A stretch of DNA of 64,000 bases from Desulfobaculum xiamenense (GTDB taxonomy: Bacteria > Desulfobacterota > Desulfovibrionia > Desulfovibrionales > Desulfovibrionaceae): the NCBI RefSeq assembly GCF_011927665.1, contig NZ_JAATJA010000001.1, forward strand, positions 911,019 through 975,018. Direction: 5' to 3'. Position 1 is the first letter of the stretch, and every line of letters starts with the position of its first letter. Of this stretch, positions 52,731 to 60,690 are shown one piece after another. The notes beneath the pieces were generated by a model that was given only the letters and a program-made list of their open reading frames with translations, made no database searches and was not told the origin of the DNA. The translations under genes were made by a program, and so were the position numbers.

Positions 52731-53072
52731 ATGTCGGCACTCACGAAAAAGCTCTCTACTGAACAGACCGCATTTTACGTCGTCTGCCCGGCGGGGGTGG
52801 ATACCACGCACGCCAAGGCAACCCTTGAGCGCATGGGCTGCCACGTCTCCGACACGCTCACCCCGAACGAGGTCTTCCCGAATCGCCACCCCGGCACCCT
52901 CCTCTCCGGCGCTCGCTACCGCGAGGGCCTGACACAGGCCCAGCTCGCCGAGAAGACAGGAATCAACCGCCGCCATATCTCGGAGATGGAAAACGGCAAG
53001 CGCCCCATCGGCAAGGCCAACGCCAAGAAGCTGAGTGATGCGCTGGGGGTGGATTACCGGGTGTTGCTGTAA
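52731..53072 (+). CDS. Xre-family antitoxin (HigA-like)
   Basis: 113 aa. The C-terminal HTH_3 domain (about 55-113) reads LLSGARYREGLTQAQLAEKT, GINRRHISEMENGKRPIGK and AKKLSDALGVDYRVLL. The N-terminal segment would contact the toxin. GGAGG precedes the ATG at 52731, 22 bases after the toxin remnant. With the toxin dead it is probably left as a free regulator. A 59-bp part of the HTH region (52914-52972) is duplicated at 55336. Confidence 0.88.
   Translation: MSALTKKLSTEQTAFYVVCPAGVDTTHAKATLERMGCHVSDTLTPNEVFPNRHPGTLLSGARYREGLTQAQLAEKTGINRRHISEMENGKRPIGKANAKKLSDALGVDYRVLL
52914..52972. repeat. 59-bp direct repeat, copy within the antitoxin gene
   Basis: Differs from 55336-55394 by a single base (CAGGCCC here, CAGACCC there). 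The two copies bracket the RloB-ATPase cassette. Confidence 0.9.
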
Positions 53073-53170
53073 CGCACAAAGGCTAACTGCGCTAATCCAC
53101 ACAGCCCTCAACTCAACCGCTTGTTACTGAGGCAATCCGAACGACAGGCCTGCGAATTCTTTTCTCGCCC

Positions 53171-53222
53171 AAAACAACATGATGCCCGACAGGATAAAAC
53201 CTGCCGGGCATCATGTTGTTTT
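53171..53222. terminator. Bidirectional terminator between the antitoxin and rloB-like genes
   Basis: AAAACAACATGATGCCCG pairs with CGGGCATCATGTTGTTTT, extended by CAGG/CCTG around an ATAAAA loop. A/T flanks on both sides give T-runs in both directions. It separates two convergent genes. Confidence 0.93.
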
Positions 53223-53242
53223 GGAAATCAATGACCCCAAAA

Positions 53243-53851
53243 TCATTTTATTAACGTCGCGCGGTAATCCATCAAATCATCCACAAGGATATCGACGTCT
53301 GTATAACATTCATATTCATACACAGGTTTACTACCATTTACATCATTATTATATCGACGAAGATGCCGCGCATTTTCTTTAGCATCTTTCATTCGAGACT
53401 TAACGCATTGATACAATCCATCCATTTCCTTTGCATATCCTGCAATATGCTCCCGCAGTAGCAGGGAGCATATATCATGGCATGCGTCATATACTCGCAC
53501 ATTTTTACAAAAATGCAAAAGAATCCACAACTCAAAACACACAGAAGACAATACTATCTTTATATTTTCTCTCTTTGCCAACTCAAAAGCTTTATCAAAC
53601 TGATCAAAATTATCTTTATCAATGACGACCCAAACATCATCCTGTTTATCTTCTCGCACTTTCATCGCATATTTAACGACGCTGACAGGATCACCCCTTC
53701 TCGTTTTCCTAACTTTCACCTCAACCATACGTCCTGGAAAGCACAAATCTCTCACCAAGTCTTCTAAATACTTCGGCTCTGTCTTCTCAGCGCCGCACAC
53801 CAAAAAAATTCTTTTTTTAGTTTTACGCTTTCCAATCTTACGCCTCGCCAC
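53243..53851 (-). CDS. RloB-like protein, partner of an AAA ATPase
   Basis: 202 aa, AT-rich. The RloB family signature is present: KKRIFLVCGAEKTEPKYLEDL (toprim-like Glu), DDVWVVIDKDNFDQFDKAFE (acidic DxD), SSVCFELWILLHF, and ARHLRRYN. RloB-type proteins are thought to be nucleases or effectors that act with an ATPase; AbiL-type abortive infection pairs have this composition. ATG at 53851 overlaps the ATPase gene by 14 bases, so the pair is translationally coupled. Confidence 0.85.
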   Translation of the reverse strand: MARRKIGKRKTKKRIFLVCGAEKTEPKYLEDLVRDLCFPGRMVEVKVRKTRRGDPVSVVKYAMKVREDKQDDVWVVIDKDNFDQFDKAFELAKRENIKIVLSSVCFELWILLHFCKNVRVYDACHDICSLLLREHIAGYAKEMDGLYQCVKSRMKDAKENARHLRRYNNDVNGSKPVYEYECYTDVDILVDDLMDYRATLIK

Positions 53852-55157
53852 AACCTACCTCTTCTTTATGTTTGATAAACTTTTCAAACTTTTCTTTCTG
53901 CAAAATGGGCACGGCACCAAAACGGCCATTCAGATACCATTTATCAAAACGAGTCTCATTCCTAATCGCACTAGACTCAAATTCAACCAATGAATACATA
54001 GCGGTCGCCCCCTTCCTGTCCTTATTACAAAACCACACCTGATCGCGCCTAAAGTTTTCCGGCGTCAGCAGCGCGACATCGTGTGTCGTAAAAACAAGCT
54101 GTGCGTTTTTTTGATTATGCGCATTTTTATTAAACAGCTCAACAATATACTCTGAAATCAACGTATGAATACTATTATCCAATTCATCAACAACAAGAAC
54201 CAAGCCATCGCTCAAAGCTTTCAAGACAGGACTTGCAAGTTCAAAAATTTTGTATGTCCCAGCAGATTCGAAGAAACGCAAATCAAATCTTTTTTCACCA
54301 ACCACCTCATCTCCGCGGTAAACATCGTGATGCCCGTACGGCACATACATCTCGTTCTCGATTACCATCTCACGCACTTCATCGGGCAGTTTTTCTAAAA
54401 ACTTAAATTTCTCAACATCTTGAGTCTCTAGGCTGACGTTTTTCACACCTACATCTGCAGCAGACAGTAGCCCGGCAACTAGCGTCTCATACCGTTTGTC
54501 AACATCATCCCTCAGCAAACCTATTGTACTTTTCATTGCGCTGCGGAACCGAATATTGGCATTCGCAAAGATAACAATCTTGTTCTTAATGTAATCAAAC
54601 ACCTCTAACAGCTGTTCATTTCCAGCATCAGCGCCTCGAGATAAAAATAAATTGTAACTTCGTGTTGACTTTTGTACTATTTTTTTATCTCCCCTTAAAT
54701 TACCAAACGTAATTGTTCCATCTTCAGACCGCTCAAAGAGCTTTGCTTTCCGAGAAGGATAAAAATACAAAGCCTCACAAACCACACGCTCTTTGCAATA
54801 TGAGAAAGAATATTCATAGCGCATTTCGTTCGAAACGAACTCTAAACGAAAGGACGTCGGCTTCCCAGCCCACTCTTCATCCAAAGAAAACGGGAGGTAG
54901 GACCCAACCACGTCCTCTGCCTGATCGCGCAACGAAAAACACACAAGAGACTGAAACAAGGATAAGGCACGGATTAACGTAGTTTTTCCCGATGCATTTG
55001 GCCCATAAATAGCTGAAACTTTTAAAAGTTTATCTTGTGTCATCGCAGGAGTCTCAAACGTATGCTCCTCAAACTTTTTCAAATTTGCAGCAACCATACT
55101 CAATGTTTGACGCTCTTTGATGGAGCAAAAATTTTCAACCGAGAATTCAACTATCAT
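53838..55157 (-). CDS. AAA ATPase (RloA/AbiLi-like, OLD/SMC-type)
   Basis: 439 aa, AT-rich. N-terminal MIVEFSVENFCSIKERQTLS, Walker A GPNASGKT (52-59), the late Walker B DGLVLVVDELDNSIH and a THDVALL switch, as in the ABC/SMC-like AAA_15/AAA_21 ATPases of defence systems. It probably senses phage and licenses RloB. The start is ATG 55157, GGGGGTGG upstream. It is followed by an overlapping rloB-like gene and by no other subunit. Confidence 0.87.
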   Translation of the reverse strand: MIVEFSVENFCSIKERQTLSMVAANLKKFEEHTFETPAMTQDKLLKVSAIYGPNASGKTTLIRALSLFQSLVCFSLRDQAEDVVGSYLPFSLDEEWAGKPTSFRLEFVSNEMRYEYSFSYCKERVVCEALYFYPSRKAKLFERSEDGTITFGNLRGDKKIVQKSTRSYNLFLSRGADAGNEQLLEVFDYIKNKIVIFANANIRFRSAMKSTIGLLRDDVDKRYETLVAGLLSAADVGVKNVSLETQDVEKFKFLEKLPDEVREMVIENEMYVPYGHHDVYRGDEVVGEKRFDLRFFESAGTYKIFELASPVLKALSDGLVLVVDELDNSIHTLISEYIVELFNKNAHNQKNAQLVFTTHDVALLTPENFRRDQVWFCNKDRKGATAMYSLVEFESSAIRNETRFDKWYLNGRFGAVPILQKEKFEKFIKHKEEVGCGEA

Positions 55158-55625
55158 ATCCACCCCCACAAATCTCTAAAGATGACTTTATGCATTTTTT
55201 TTGCACAAATTTTGAATTCAAGCAATACGTGTTCGCTAAAATCCCATCGAAAAACTGTCAACCCATATTTTTTATTTTCTCCGCCTGCGGCCATATTTGC
55301 CAATTCCAACTCAGAGCAATTATTTATCATTTAAACGCTACCGCGAGGGCCTGACACAGACCCAGCTCGCCGAGAAGACAGGAATCAACCGCCGTACCGG
55401 GGAGGCTCTAGGAAGGACCCGTACCCAACGAAACCGCGAAACCGGCCCATAGGACCATCTGGCGTGCTTCTCTGAGAGAGGGGGAAGGGGGGAACGGCGG
55501 CAAACGCGCCAAGAGCCGCGCAGGGGCGCGGCAAGAAAACGGACTGCAAATAGTGAAGGATCCCTCTTCAGCGCGCCGCCTTGATGCGACCGCGCAAATG
55601 GGGGACAATAGGGGGACAAATCCTG
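55158..55625. other. Region between the ATPase gene and the right attachment repeat
   Basis: First 170 bases are AT-rich and should hold the promoter of the ATPase operon. Then comes the 59-bp antitoxin duplicate, and about 230 bases of GC-rich DNA without a gene I can support. No integrase, although this is where one would be expected next to the tRNA. Confidence 0.5.
55336..55394. repeat. 59-bp direct repeat, antitoxin fragment
   Basis: 58 of 59 bases match antitoxin codons at 52914-52972. Flanks differ on both sides, and it has no start, so it is a fragment and not a gene. It is a probable scar of the event that brought in the RloB-ATPase cassette. Confidence 0.88.
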
Positions 55626-55715
55626 ATTTTGGGCAAAACAAAAGGGTCTACGGCAACCTGTTTTGTTGCTGTAAACCCTTGTAATATCAGTGGTAGCCGG
55701 GAAGGGAGTCGAACC
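55626..55715. repeat. Right attachment repeat, overlapping the tRNA-Leu 3' end
   Basis: Identical to 36138-36227 over 90 bases. It includes the last 25 bases of tRNA-Leu and its downstream hairpin. The element therefore inserted at the 3' end of the tRNA and restored it. Confidence 0.93.
55640..55680 (-). terminator. Terminator after tRNA-Leu
   Basis: On the minus strand GGGTTTACAGCAAC pairs with GTTGCCGTAGACCC (one mismatch), followed by TTTTGTTTTG. A copy lies in the left attachment repeat. Confidence 0.8.
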
Positions 55716-55777
55716 CTTAAGCCCTCGCGGGCACCGGATTTTGAGTCCGGCGCGTATACCAATTTCGCCACCCGGCC
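55691..55777 (-). tRNA. tRNA-Leu (anticodon CAA)
   Basis: 87 nt with encoded CCA. Acceptor GGCCGGG pairs with CCCGGCT; the anticodon stem CCGGA/TCCGG encloses the loop CTCAAAA, so the anticodon is CAA and the codon UUG. It has the long variable arm of class II tRNAs (GCCCGCGAGGGC) and a standard T-arm GGTTCGACTCC. It is the integration target of the island. Confidence 0.95.
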
Positions 55778-55874
55778 ATGTTGGTGGTCATGTCCGTTTC
55801 GAACATGATGCAGGAAGAAAAGAACAGAAAACCGTCGAAAACTCAAGTGTCCCGACGGACTGGGAGCACGGGTC

Positions 55875-56276
55875 TTACATCAACGATGTCAGACGGTCAA
55901 GCGCGAACTCACCGTCCGAATCGCCGTCGTCGATGATCGCCGAAAGGCGCAGGGCGAGAGCTTTGCCGCGCGGGGTGAGGCGCAGGTTCTTGCGTCTGCG
56001 TTCGCGCGGGTCCTCCTCGGCCACGATGAGGTCGTAGCCGGGGCGTCCACGGTTGGTGGCGTGCCGAGGGCCAAGCGTCGTCACCGTGCGCGACGCCGTG
56101 GACTGCGCCATGCCGAGGAATTCCGCCAACGCCGCCATGGAGCATCCGCCGGACGCCGCCACATACAAAAAGGCCGCAATCTGCTGCGAGGGCATGGTAT
56201 CCACGCCCGTCTCGTGGCGAATGGCCTCGACAATGGCCAGCGCCTTCTGCAAATTCACCAGATTTCCGCTCTTCAT
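55875..56276 (-). CDS. MarR-family transcription regulator
   Basis: 133 aa from ATG 56276 (GTG 56282 is possible). A MarR winged helix: ETGVDTMPSQQIAAFLYVAA, CSMAALAEFLGMAQSTASRT as the recognition helix, and a wing EEDPRERRRKNLRLTPRGKAL. The end is acidic. Such dimers repress nearby genes until they bind a ligand; the divergent DUF554 gene is a natural candidate target. Confidence 0.85.
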   Translation of the reverse strand: MKSGNLVNLQKALAIVEAIRHETGVDTMPSQQIAAFLYVAASGGCSMAALAEFLGMAQSTASRTVTTLGPRHATNRGRPGYDLIVAEEDPRERRRKNLRLTPRGKALALRLSAIIDDGDSDGEFALDRLTSLM

Positions 56277-56435
56277 CTCCACACGCCCATACGAAATTGG
56301 GGGCCACCGCGCCGTGCGCCACGGCTTGTGCTCCCCGCACCTTCCCTATGGGGCAAGGCGCATTTCGTCAAGAACCTTCTCCCACGCCGCAGAATGCGCT
56401 TGTTCGCCGAAACCATTTGCACTATTGCTTTTTGC

Positions 56436-57125
56436 ATGATCATGCCAACCGGGACCATCGTCAACGTCGCGGCCGTTCTGGCCGGAGGCACCGCCGGACT
56501 TCTCCTGCGTTCGAGAATGCCCGACGGCATCCGCACCATCGTCTTTCAAGGCCTCGGCCTGTGCACGCTGGCCATCGGCATCGGCATGTCCATGAAAATG
56601 CAAAATCCGCTGGTGGTCATCTTCAGCGTGGTCCTCGGCGGCATCATCGGCGAGCTTGCACATCTGGAAACCCAGCTGGAACGCGCCGCAGCCTTCCTCA
56701 AGGCCCGCGTGCGCTCCGGTAACGAAATGTTCATCGACGGCCTGATCACAGCCTTCCTGCTCTTCTGCGTCGGCTCCATGACCATCCTCGGAGCATTCGA
56801 CGAGGGCCTGCGCGCGGACCCCACCCTGCTGTTCACAAAATCCATGCTCGACGGCTTCGCGGCCATCGCCCTGACCGCCACCTACGGCATCGGCGTTCTG
56901 TTCTCGGTCATCCCGCTGTTCATCTTCCAGTACAGTCTCACACTGTTCGCCGGCGTCCTCAGCACGTGGCTCACCGAGGCCGTCATTGCCCAGCTCACCG
57001 CCACCGGCGGCATACTCATTCTGGGCATCGGCCTCACCCTGCTCGATATCAAGCGCATCCGCCTCTCCAACCTACTCCCCGCACTGGTCATCGTCGTCGC
57101 CCTCTCCCTTCTGTTCCCGGGCTGA
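56436..57125 (+). CDS. DUF554 family membrane protein
   Basis: 229 aa, six to seven membrane helices, starting MIMPTGTIVNVAAVLAGG. It has RTIVFQGLGLCTLAIGIGMSM, GELAHLE and GAFDEGLRADPTLLFTKSML, the recognisable DUF554/YdfK pattern. Its function is unknown; it is possibly a small-molecule transporter. ATG 56436 or 56442; neither has a good ribosome-binding site. The longer frame to 56061 runs through the MarR gene and is rejected. Confidence 0.85.
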   Translation: MIMPTGTIVNVAAVLAGGTAGLLLRSRMPDGIRTIVFQGLGLCTLAIGIGMSMKMQNPLVVIFSVVLGGIIGELAHLETQLERAAAFLKARVRSGNEMFIDGLITAFLLFCVGSMTILGAFDEGLRADPTLLFTKSMLDGFAAIALTATYGIGVLFSVIPLFIFQYSLTLFAGVLSTWLTEAVIAQLTATGGILILGIGLTLLDIKRIRLSNLLPALVIVVALSLLFPG

Positions 57126-57234
57126 CAGCCTCCCGCGCGGTTTACAATGCAGCCCGAGACACATACAGTGTGAAATGGTTGCATGGTCTGCCGTACGCAT
57201 TCCGGCTTCACCCCCTCGAACGGAACGGTGCACA

Positions 57235-58779
57235 GTGACGAACGACAACCCCACATCGAACGAGCTGCAAACGCTGAATGTGCAGGGGGCAACATCGCGA
57301 AACATCATACTAACGGGCCTCGTCTGCCTGAGCGTACTCGGGTTGACACTCGCCCTGCTCTACCAGATATCCGCTTCGAACCGCCATGGCTTTATTGATC
57401 GCGCCAACAACGACGTCACGCTCATATCGAGACTCATCGCGAACCAGACGAGCAAGACGCTCTTCGGCCTGCGCCAACTCCTGCAAGGCCTGAACGACGC
57501 GACGGAAACGCTGCTTCCCAAAGACAAGAGCTATCCGAGCAGCATCCAGCAGCTCCTCTTCCGTCTCAAGGAAGCGAACCCATACATCCTCGATCTGCTC
57601 ATCCTCGACCGCACCGGCAAGATCATCTTCTGGACAGGGGAAGGCACCCCGCCAGCAGTCCGCGACCGGGACTACGCCGCGGCGCACCTCTCCAAGGGGC
57701 ATCAGGGCTTCTTCGTCGGCTCGCCGCACCTGTCCAGAACACGCGACGCGACGTGGTTCTTCGGCTCCAGCATTGCCATCCGCGACAATGACGGACTCAT
57801 CAACAGCATCATCGTGGCCACGGTTTCCATCGCCTATTTCGAGGCCGCGTTCGCGAATCTCACCCGCCCCAACGAGTTGACCCTAGGCCTCGTCGACGAC
57901 AGCGGCACCATCGTGTTCCGCCTTCCCACCATTCCGAAGGATGCCAATGCCCGCATTGAGCAGATGCGCATCCTTGCCCGTCAGGGCTTGCCCGAGACCC
58001 CGTTTACCATCGCGTCCTCGCTTGATGATCGCACACGCATCGTCGCGGCCACGCGCATCGCGGACACGCCGCTCATCGCCTACGCCTCGTTCACCGAGGA
58101 AAGCATCCTCGCCCCGTGGCGCACGGAACTCCGCATGCATATCGTCATCGCCACGGTGGCGACGCTGTTCATCCTGTTCGTAACGGCCTGGCTGATCCGA
58201 GGGCAGATGCTCATGGAACGCACACGCCACGAGCTAGCGCGGCTCGCCGCCGTCGACCCGCTGACCGGGCTTCGCAATCGCCGTATGTTCATGGAACTGG
58301 CCCGCCGCGAATTCGACAAGGCCAAGCGCTACGATACGCCGCTTGCCTGCGTCATGATCGACGTGGACAGATTCAAGGACATCAACGATACCCACGGCCA
58401 CGAGGCAGGAGACCGCGCGCTCAAGGCCATCGCAACGGAGCTGGCGCGCCATGCCCGCCGAACGGACATTCTCGCACGGCTGGGTGGCGAGGAATTCATT
58501 CTCCTGCTTCCGGAAACGGGGCTCCACGGCGCGTTCGTCTCTGCGGAGCAACACCGCCAGCGCATCGAGGAGCTTTCAATTCCACTCGCGCCGGAGCCAC
58601 TGGAGATCACCATAAGCCTCGGCGTCACGGAACTCGACGAAGCGGACTCCTCGCTCGACGCGCTCATGAGCCGCGCGGACCACGCCCTCTACGCAGCGAA
58701 GGCCAAGGGCCGCAACAGAACGGAGTGCCTGCCGCCCTGCACCGACGCACAGCCCAATGCCGACGTTCCTGCGGATTAG
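57235..58779 (+). CDS. Membrane diguanylate cyclase with periplasmic sensor domain
   Basis: 514 aa from GTG 57235. A membrane helix (about 23-43), a double-Cache-like periplasmic sensor (about 45-300, with LLILDRTGKIIFWTG and LGLVDDSGTIVFRLP), a second helix (about 302-322), and a GGDEF domain (about 345-500) with intact GGEEF (417-421) and an inhibitory RRTD site (408-411). It makes c-di-GMP from GTP with product feedback. The PilZ protein beside motB at 13148-13540 is a possible effector. ATG alternatives would lose the first helix. Confidence 0.9.
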   Translation: MTNDNPTSNELQTLNVQGATSRNIILTGLVCLSVLGLTLALLYQISASNRHGFIDRANNDVTLISRLIANQTSKTLFGLRQLLQGLNDATETLLPKDKSYPSSIQQLLFRLKEANPYILDLLILDRTGKIIFWTGEGTPPAVRDRDYAAAHLSKGHQGFFVGSPHLSRTRDATWFFGSSIAIRDNDGLINSIIVATVSIAYFEAAFANLTRPNELTLGLVDDSGTIVFRLPTIPKDANARIEQMRILARQGLPETPFTIASSLDDRTRIVAATRIADTPLIAYASFTEESILAPWRTELRMHIVIATVATLFILFVTAWLIRGQMLMERTRHELARLAAVDPLTGLRNRRMFMELARREFDKAKRYDTPLACVMIDVDRFKDINDTHGHEAGDRALKAIATELARHARRTDILARLGGEEFILLLPETGLHGAFVSAEQHRQRIEELSIPLAPEPLEITISLGVTELDEADSSLDALMSRADHALYAAKAKGRNRTECLPPCTDAQPNADVPAD

Positions 58780-58814
58780 CCCGCATCCCACGCGCTTCAC
58801 ACTAAACACAAACG

Positions 58815-58855
58815 CAAAAGGCGGCCCGGTTCGCGAGAACCGGGCCGCCTTCATT
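58815..58855. terminator. Bidirectional terminator between the cyclase and the TRAP operon
   Basis: Perfect 13-bp stem GGCGGCCCGGTTC/GAACCGGGCCGCC (58820-58832 and 58837-58849), loop GCGA, with CTTTTG on the minus side and TTCATTTG on the plus side. It ends two convergent units. Confidence 0.9.
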
Positions 58856-58871
58856 TGCCTTATCCCATGGT

Positions 58872-60203
58872 CTACATCATGCGTTCAGGCAGAAAGAAGA
58901 CGATGTCCGGAAACGCCGTCACCAGCACCACCATGAACACCATGATACAGAAGAAGGGAAATGTCGCCTTGAGAATGGTCTGCACATCCTCGCGGGCGAT
59001 GTGCTGAATGACGAAGATGGAAAAGCCCACCGGCGGCGTAATCTGCGACAGTTCCACCATGAACACCACAAAGATGCCGAACCACAGCGTCTCGAACCCT
59101 GCGCTCTGCACGATGGGTAGCACGATGGGCAGAGTCATGACCACAATGGATATACCATCGAGAATCATGCCGAGGAAGAGATACATGAGGCCGAGCACGA
59201 AGATGAGCGTGTACGGCGACAGGTCCAGCGAGGCGATGAACGAGCTGAGAGCCCGCGCAATGCCCACGAACCCCACCACCTGCGAGAGGAAGGCCGCTCC
59301 GGCGATGATGAAGCAGATCATGGCGCTGGTTTTCACTGCGGAAAGTAGCGCCGCGCGCAGATTGCGAAGCGTGAGGTTGCGGAAGTACAGAGCGAGCCCC
59401 AACGCGCCGACGACGCCAATGGCCGCAGCCTCGGTGGGCGTGGTCAATCCGGCGTAGATGCCACCCAGCACCAGCAGGATGAGCAGAAAGACCGGGCCGA
59501 GATCGCGCAGCGCCGCAATCCTATCGGCCCACGTGTATTCCTCGCGCCGATCAGGAACGCACCCCGGCTCCAGCCGCGCCCGCAGAGCGATGTAGAGGGA
59601 ATACATGCAAGCCAGCATGATGCCGGGGGCGATGCCCGCGATGAACAGCTGCCCGATGGAGGCATCCGCCAGCACGCCATAGATGATCATGATGAGGCTC
59701 GGCGGAATGAGGAATCCGAGGGTTCCCGCCCCGGCGAGCGAGCCAATGGCGAGGCTCTTGTGATAGCCGCGCCGCGTGAGTTCATCGAGGGTGATCTTGC
59801 CAACGGTGGCGGTGGTCGCCGCGCTGGAACCGGACACGGCGGCAAACAGCGAACAAGCCACCACGTTGATGTGATACAGCCGCCCGGGCACGTTGGCGAG
59901 CCACGGTACAAGGCCATTGAGCAGACGCGTGGATATGGCGGTGCGATAGAGTATCTCGCCCATAAGGATGAACAGCGGCAAGGCGGTCAGCGCCCACGAA
60001 TTGAGCGTATTCCAGACGGAATTGGCCATCAGGTCGCCGATTTTGTCCCATATGGATATGGTCGGCGGCAGGTTCACCTTGTACAGCAGCATGCCGGCAA
60101 CGCCGGAGGCCATGAGGGAAAAGCCTATCCACTTGCTGGACAGGAGCAGAAGCATCATGACCGCCACGAGAACGACGGCCAGCAGAAGCGGATCGGAGAT
60201 TAT
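58872..60203 (-). CDS. dctM: TRAP transporter large permease DctM
   Basis: About 440 aa, 12 or more membrane helices. DctM motifs are ALPLFILMGEILYRT, VSGSSAATTATVGKITLDEL, GFLIPPSLIMIIYG, TTPTEAAAIGVVGALG, GMILDGISI and ITPPVGFSIFVIQ. It moves the substrate with Na+ or H+. The N-terminus (ISDPLLLAVVLVAVMM) has no ATG, GTG or TTG at the expected place: near-cognate ATA 60203 or ATC 60200 lies eight bases after GGGAGG, overlapping the dctQ stop. GTG 60167 or ATG 60158 would cut the first helix. Confidence 0.9.
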   Translation of the reverse strand: MISDPLLLAVVLVAVMMLLLLSSKWIGFSLMASGVAGMLLYKVNLPPTISIWDKIGDLMANSVWNTLNSWALTALPLFILMGEILYRTAISTRLLNGLVPWLANVPGRLYHINVVACSLFAAVSGSSAATTATVGKITLDELTRRGYHKSLAIGSLAGAGTLGFLIPPSLIMIIYGVLADASIGQLFIAGIAPGIMLACMYSLYIALRARLEPGCVPDRREEYTWADRIAALRDLGPVFLLILLVLGGIYAGLTTPTEAAAIGVVGALGLALYFRNLTLRNLRAALLSAVKTSAMICFIIAGAAFLSQVVGFVGIARALSSFIASLDLSPYTLIFVLGLMYLFLGMILDGISIVVMTLPIVLPIVQSAGFETLWFGIFVVFMVELSQITPPVGFSIFVIQHIAREDVQTILKATFPFFCIMVFMVVLVTAFPDIVFFLPERMM

Positions 60204-60682
60204 TTTCGCACCCTCCCGGCAATGAACGCCGCAAACTGGAACAGGAACAGCACAAGGCCGACGGGAATGACGACCTGCGGAATCCACAGGGGAGTCTCGG
60301 AAATGGTGTCGGCGGTCATCTCAAGGGCGCGCGTCTCATAGACCATGAGCACCGCGTAGACGAGGATGAAGGCGGTCATGACCATGGACGACAGACCGAC
60401 CAGCACGTCCACCCGTCTGCGCCACCTGCGCGGCAGCCGCGAATGCACGAGGGTGATGCGGATGTGCGCCTCCTCGCGAAGGGTGTAGGCCAACCCCAGT
60501 ACCACCACTGCCACGAGGAAATAGCCGCTGTACTCGCTGGCCACGAAGGTGGACGCCCCGGCGACGGTGCGCAGCGTAATCTCCACGACGATGAGCAGGA
60601 CGATGAGTCCCATGAACAAGGCAGAAAGGAAGGCCCCCCCGAGGGAGAGACCTTCCGCCATTCTCACGAATCGTTCGGACAT
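60200..60682 (-). CDS. dctQ: TRAP transporter small permease DctQ
   Basis: 160 aa, four membrane helices: a DctQ pattern with VVEITLRTVAGASTFVASEYSGYF, LREEAHIRITLVHSRLP and TPLWIPQVVIPVG. It supports the large permease. ATG 60682, eight bases after the binding protein gene. The frame continues to 60877 but that region is inside the binding protein gene. Confidence 0.92.
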   Translation of the reverse strand: MSERFVRMAEGLSLGGAFLSALFMGLIVLLIVVEITLRTVAGASTFVASEYSGYFLVAVVVLGLAYTLREEAHIRITLVHSRLPRRWRRRVDVLVGLSSMVMTAFILVYAVLMVYETRALEMTADTISETPLWIPQVVIPVGLVLFLFQFAAFIAGRVRK

Positions 60683-60690
60683 GACGATGC

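Larger units (their letters stand above)
36138..55715. mobile_element. Genomic island integrated at tRNA-Leu, 19.5 kb
   Basis: Bounded by the perfect 90-bp direct repeats at 36138-36227 and 55626-55715. Contents: an IS3-family element and its deleted copy, phage packaging relics, Fic, a DUF4041 protein, a nuclease-like protein, a toxin-antitoxin pair and an ATPase-RloB pair. Many cargo genes are AT-rich compared with the host. I found no integrase, excisionase or replication gene, so the island is probably immobile alone or was built by successive insertions. Confidence 0.88.

Noticed and set aside
55400-55620. Integrase remnant next to the right attachment repeat
   Set aside because: This is where an integrase would be expected, but no frame shows tyrosine recombinase motifs, so I leave it as unassigned DNA.
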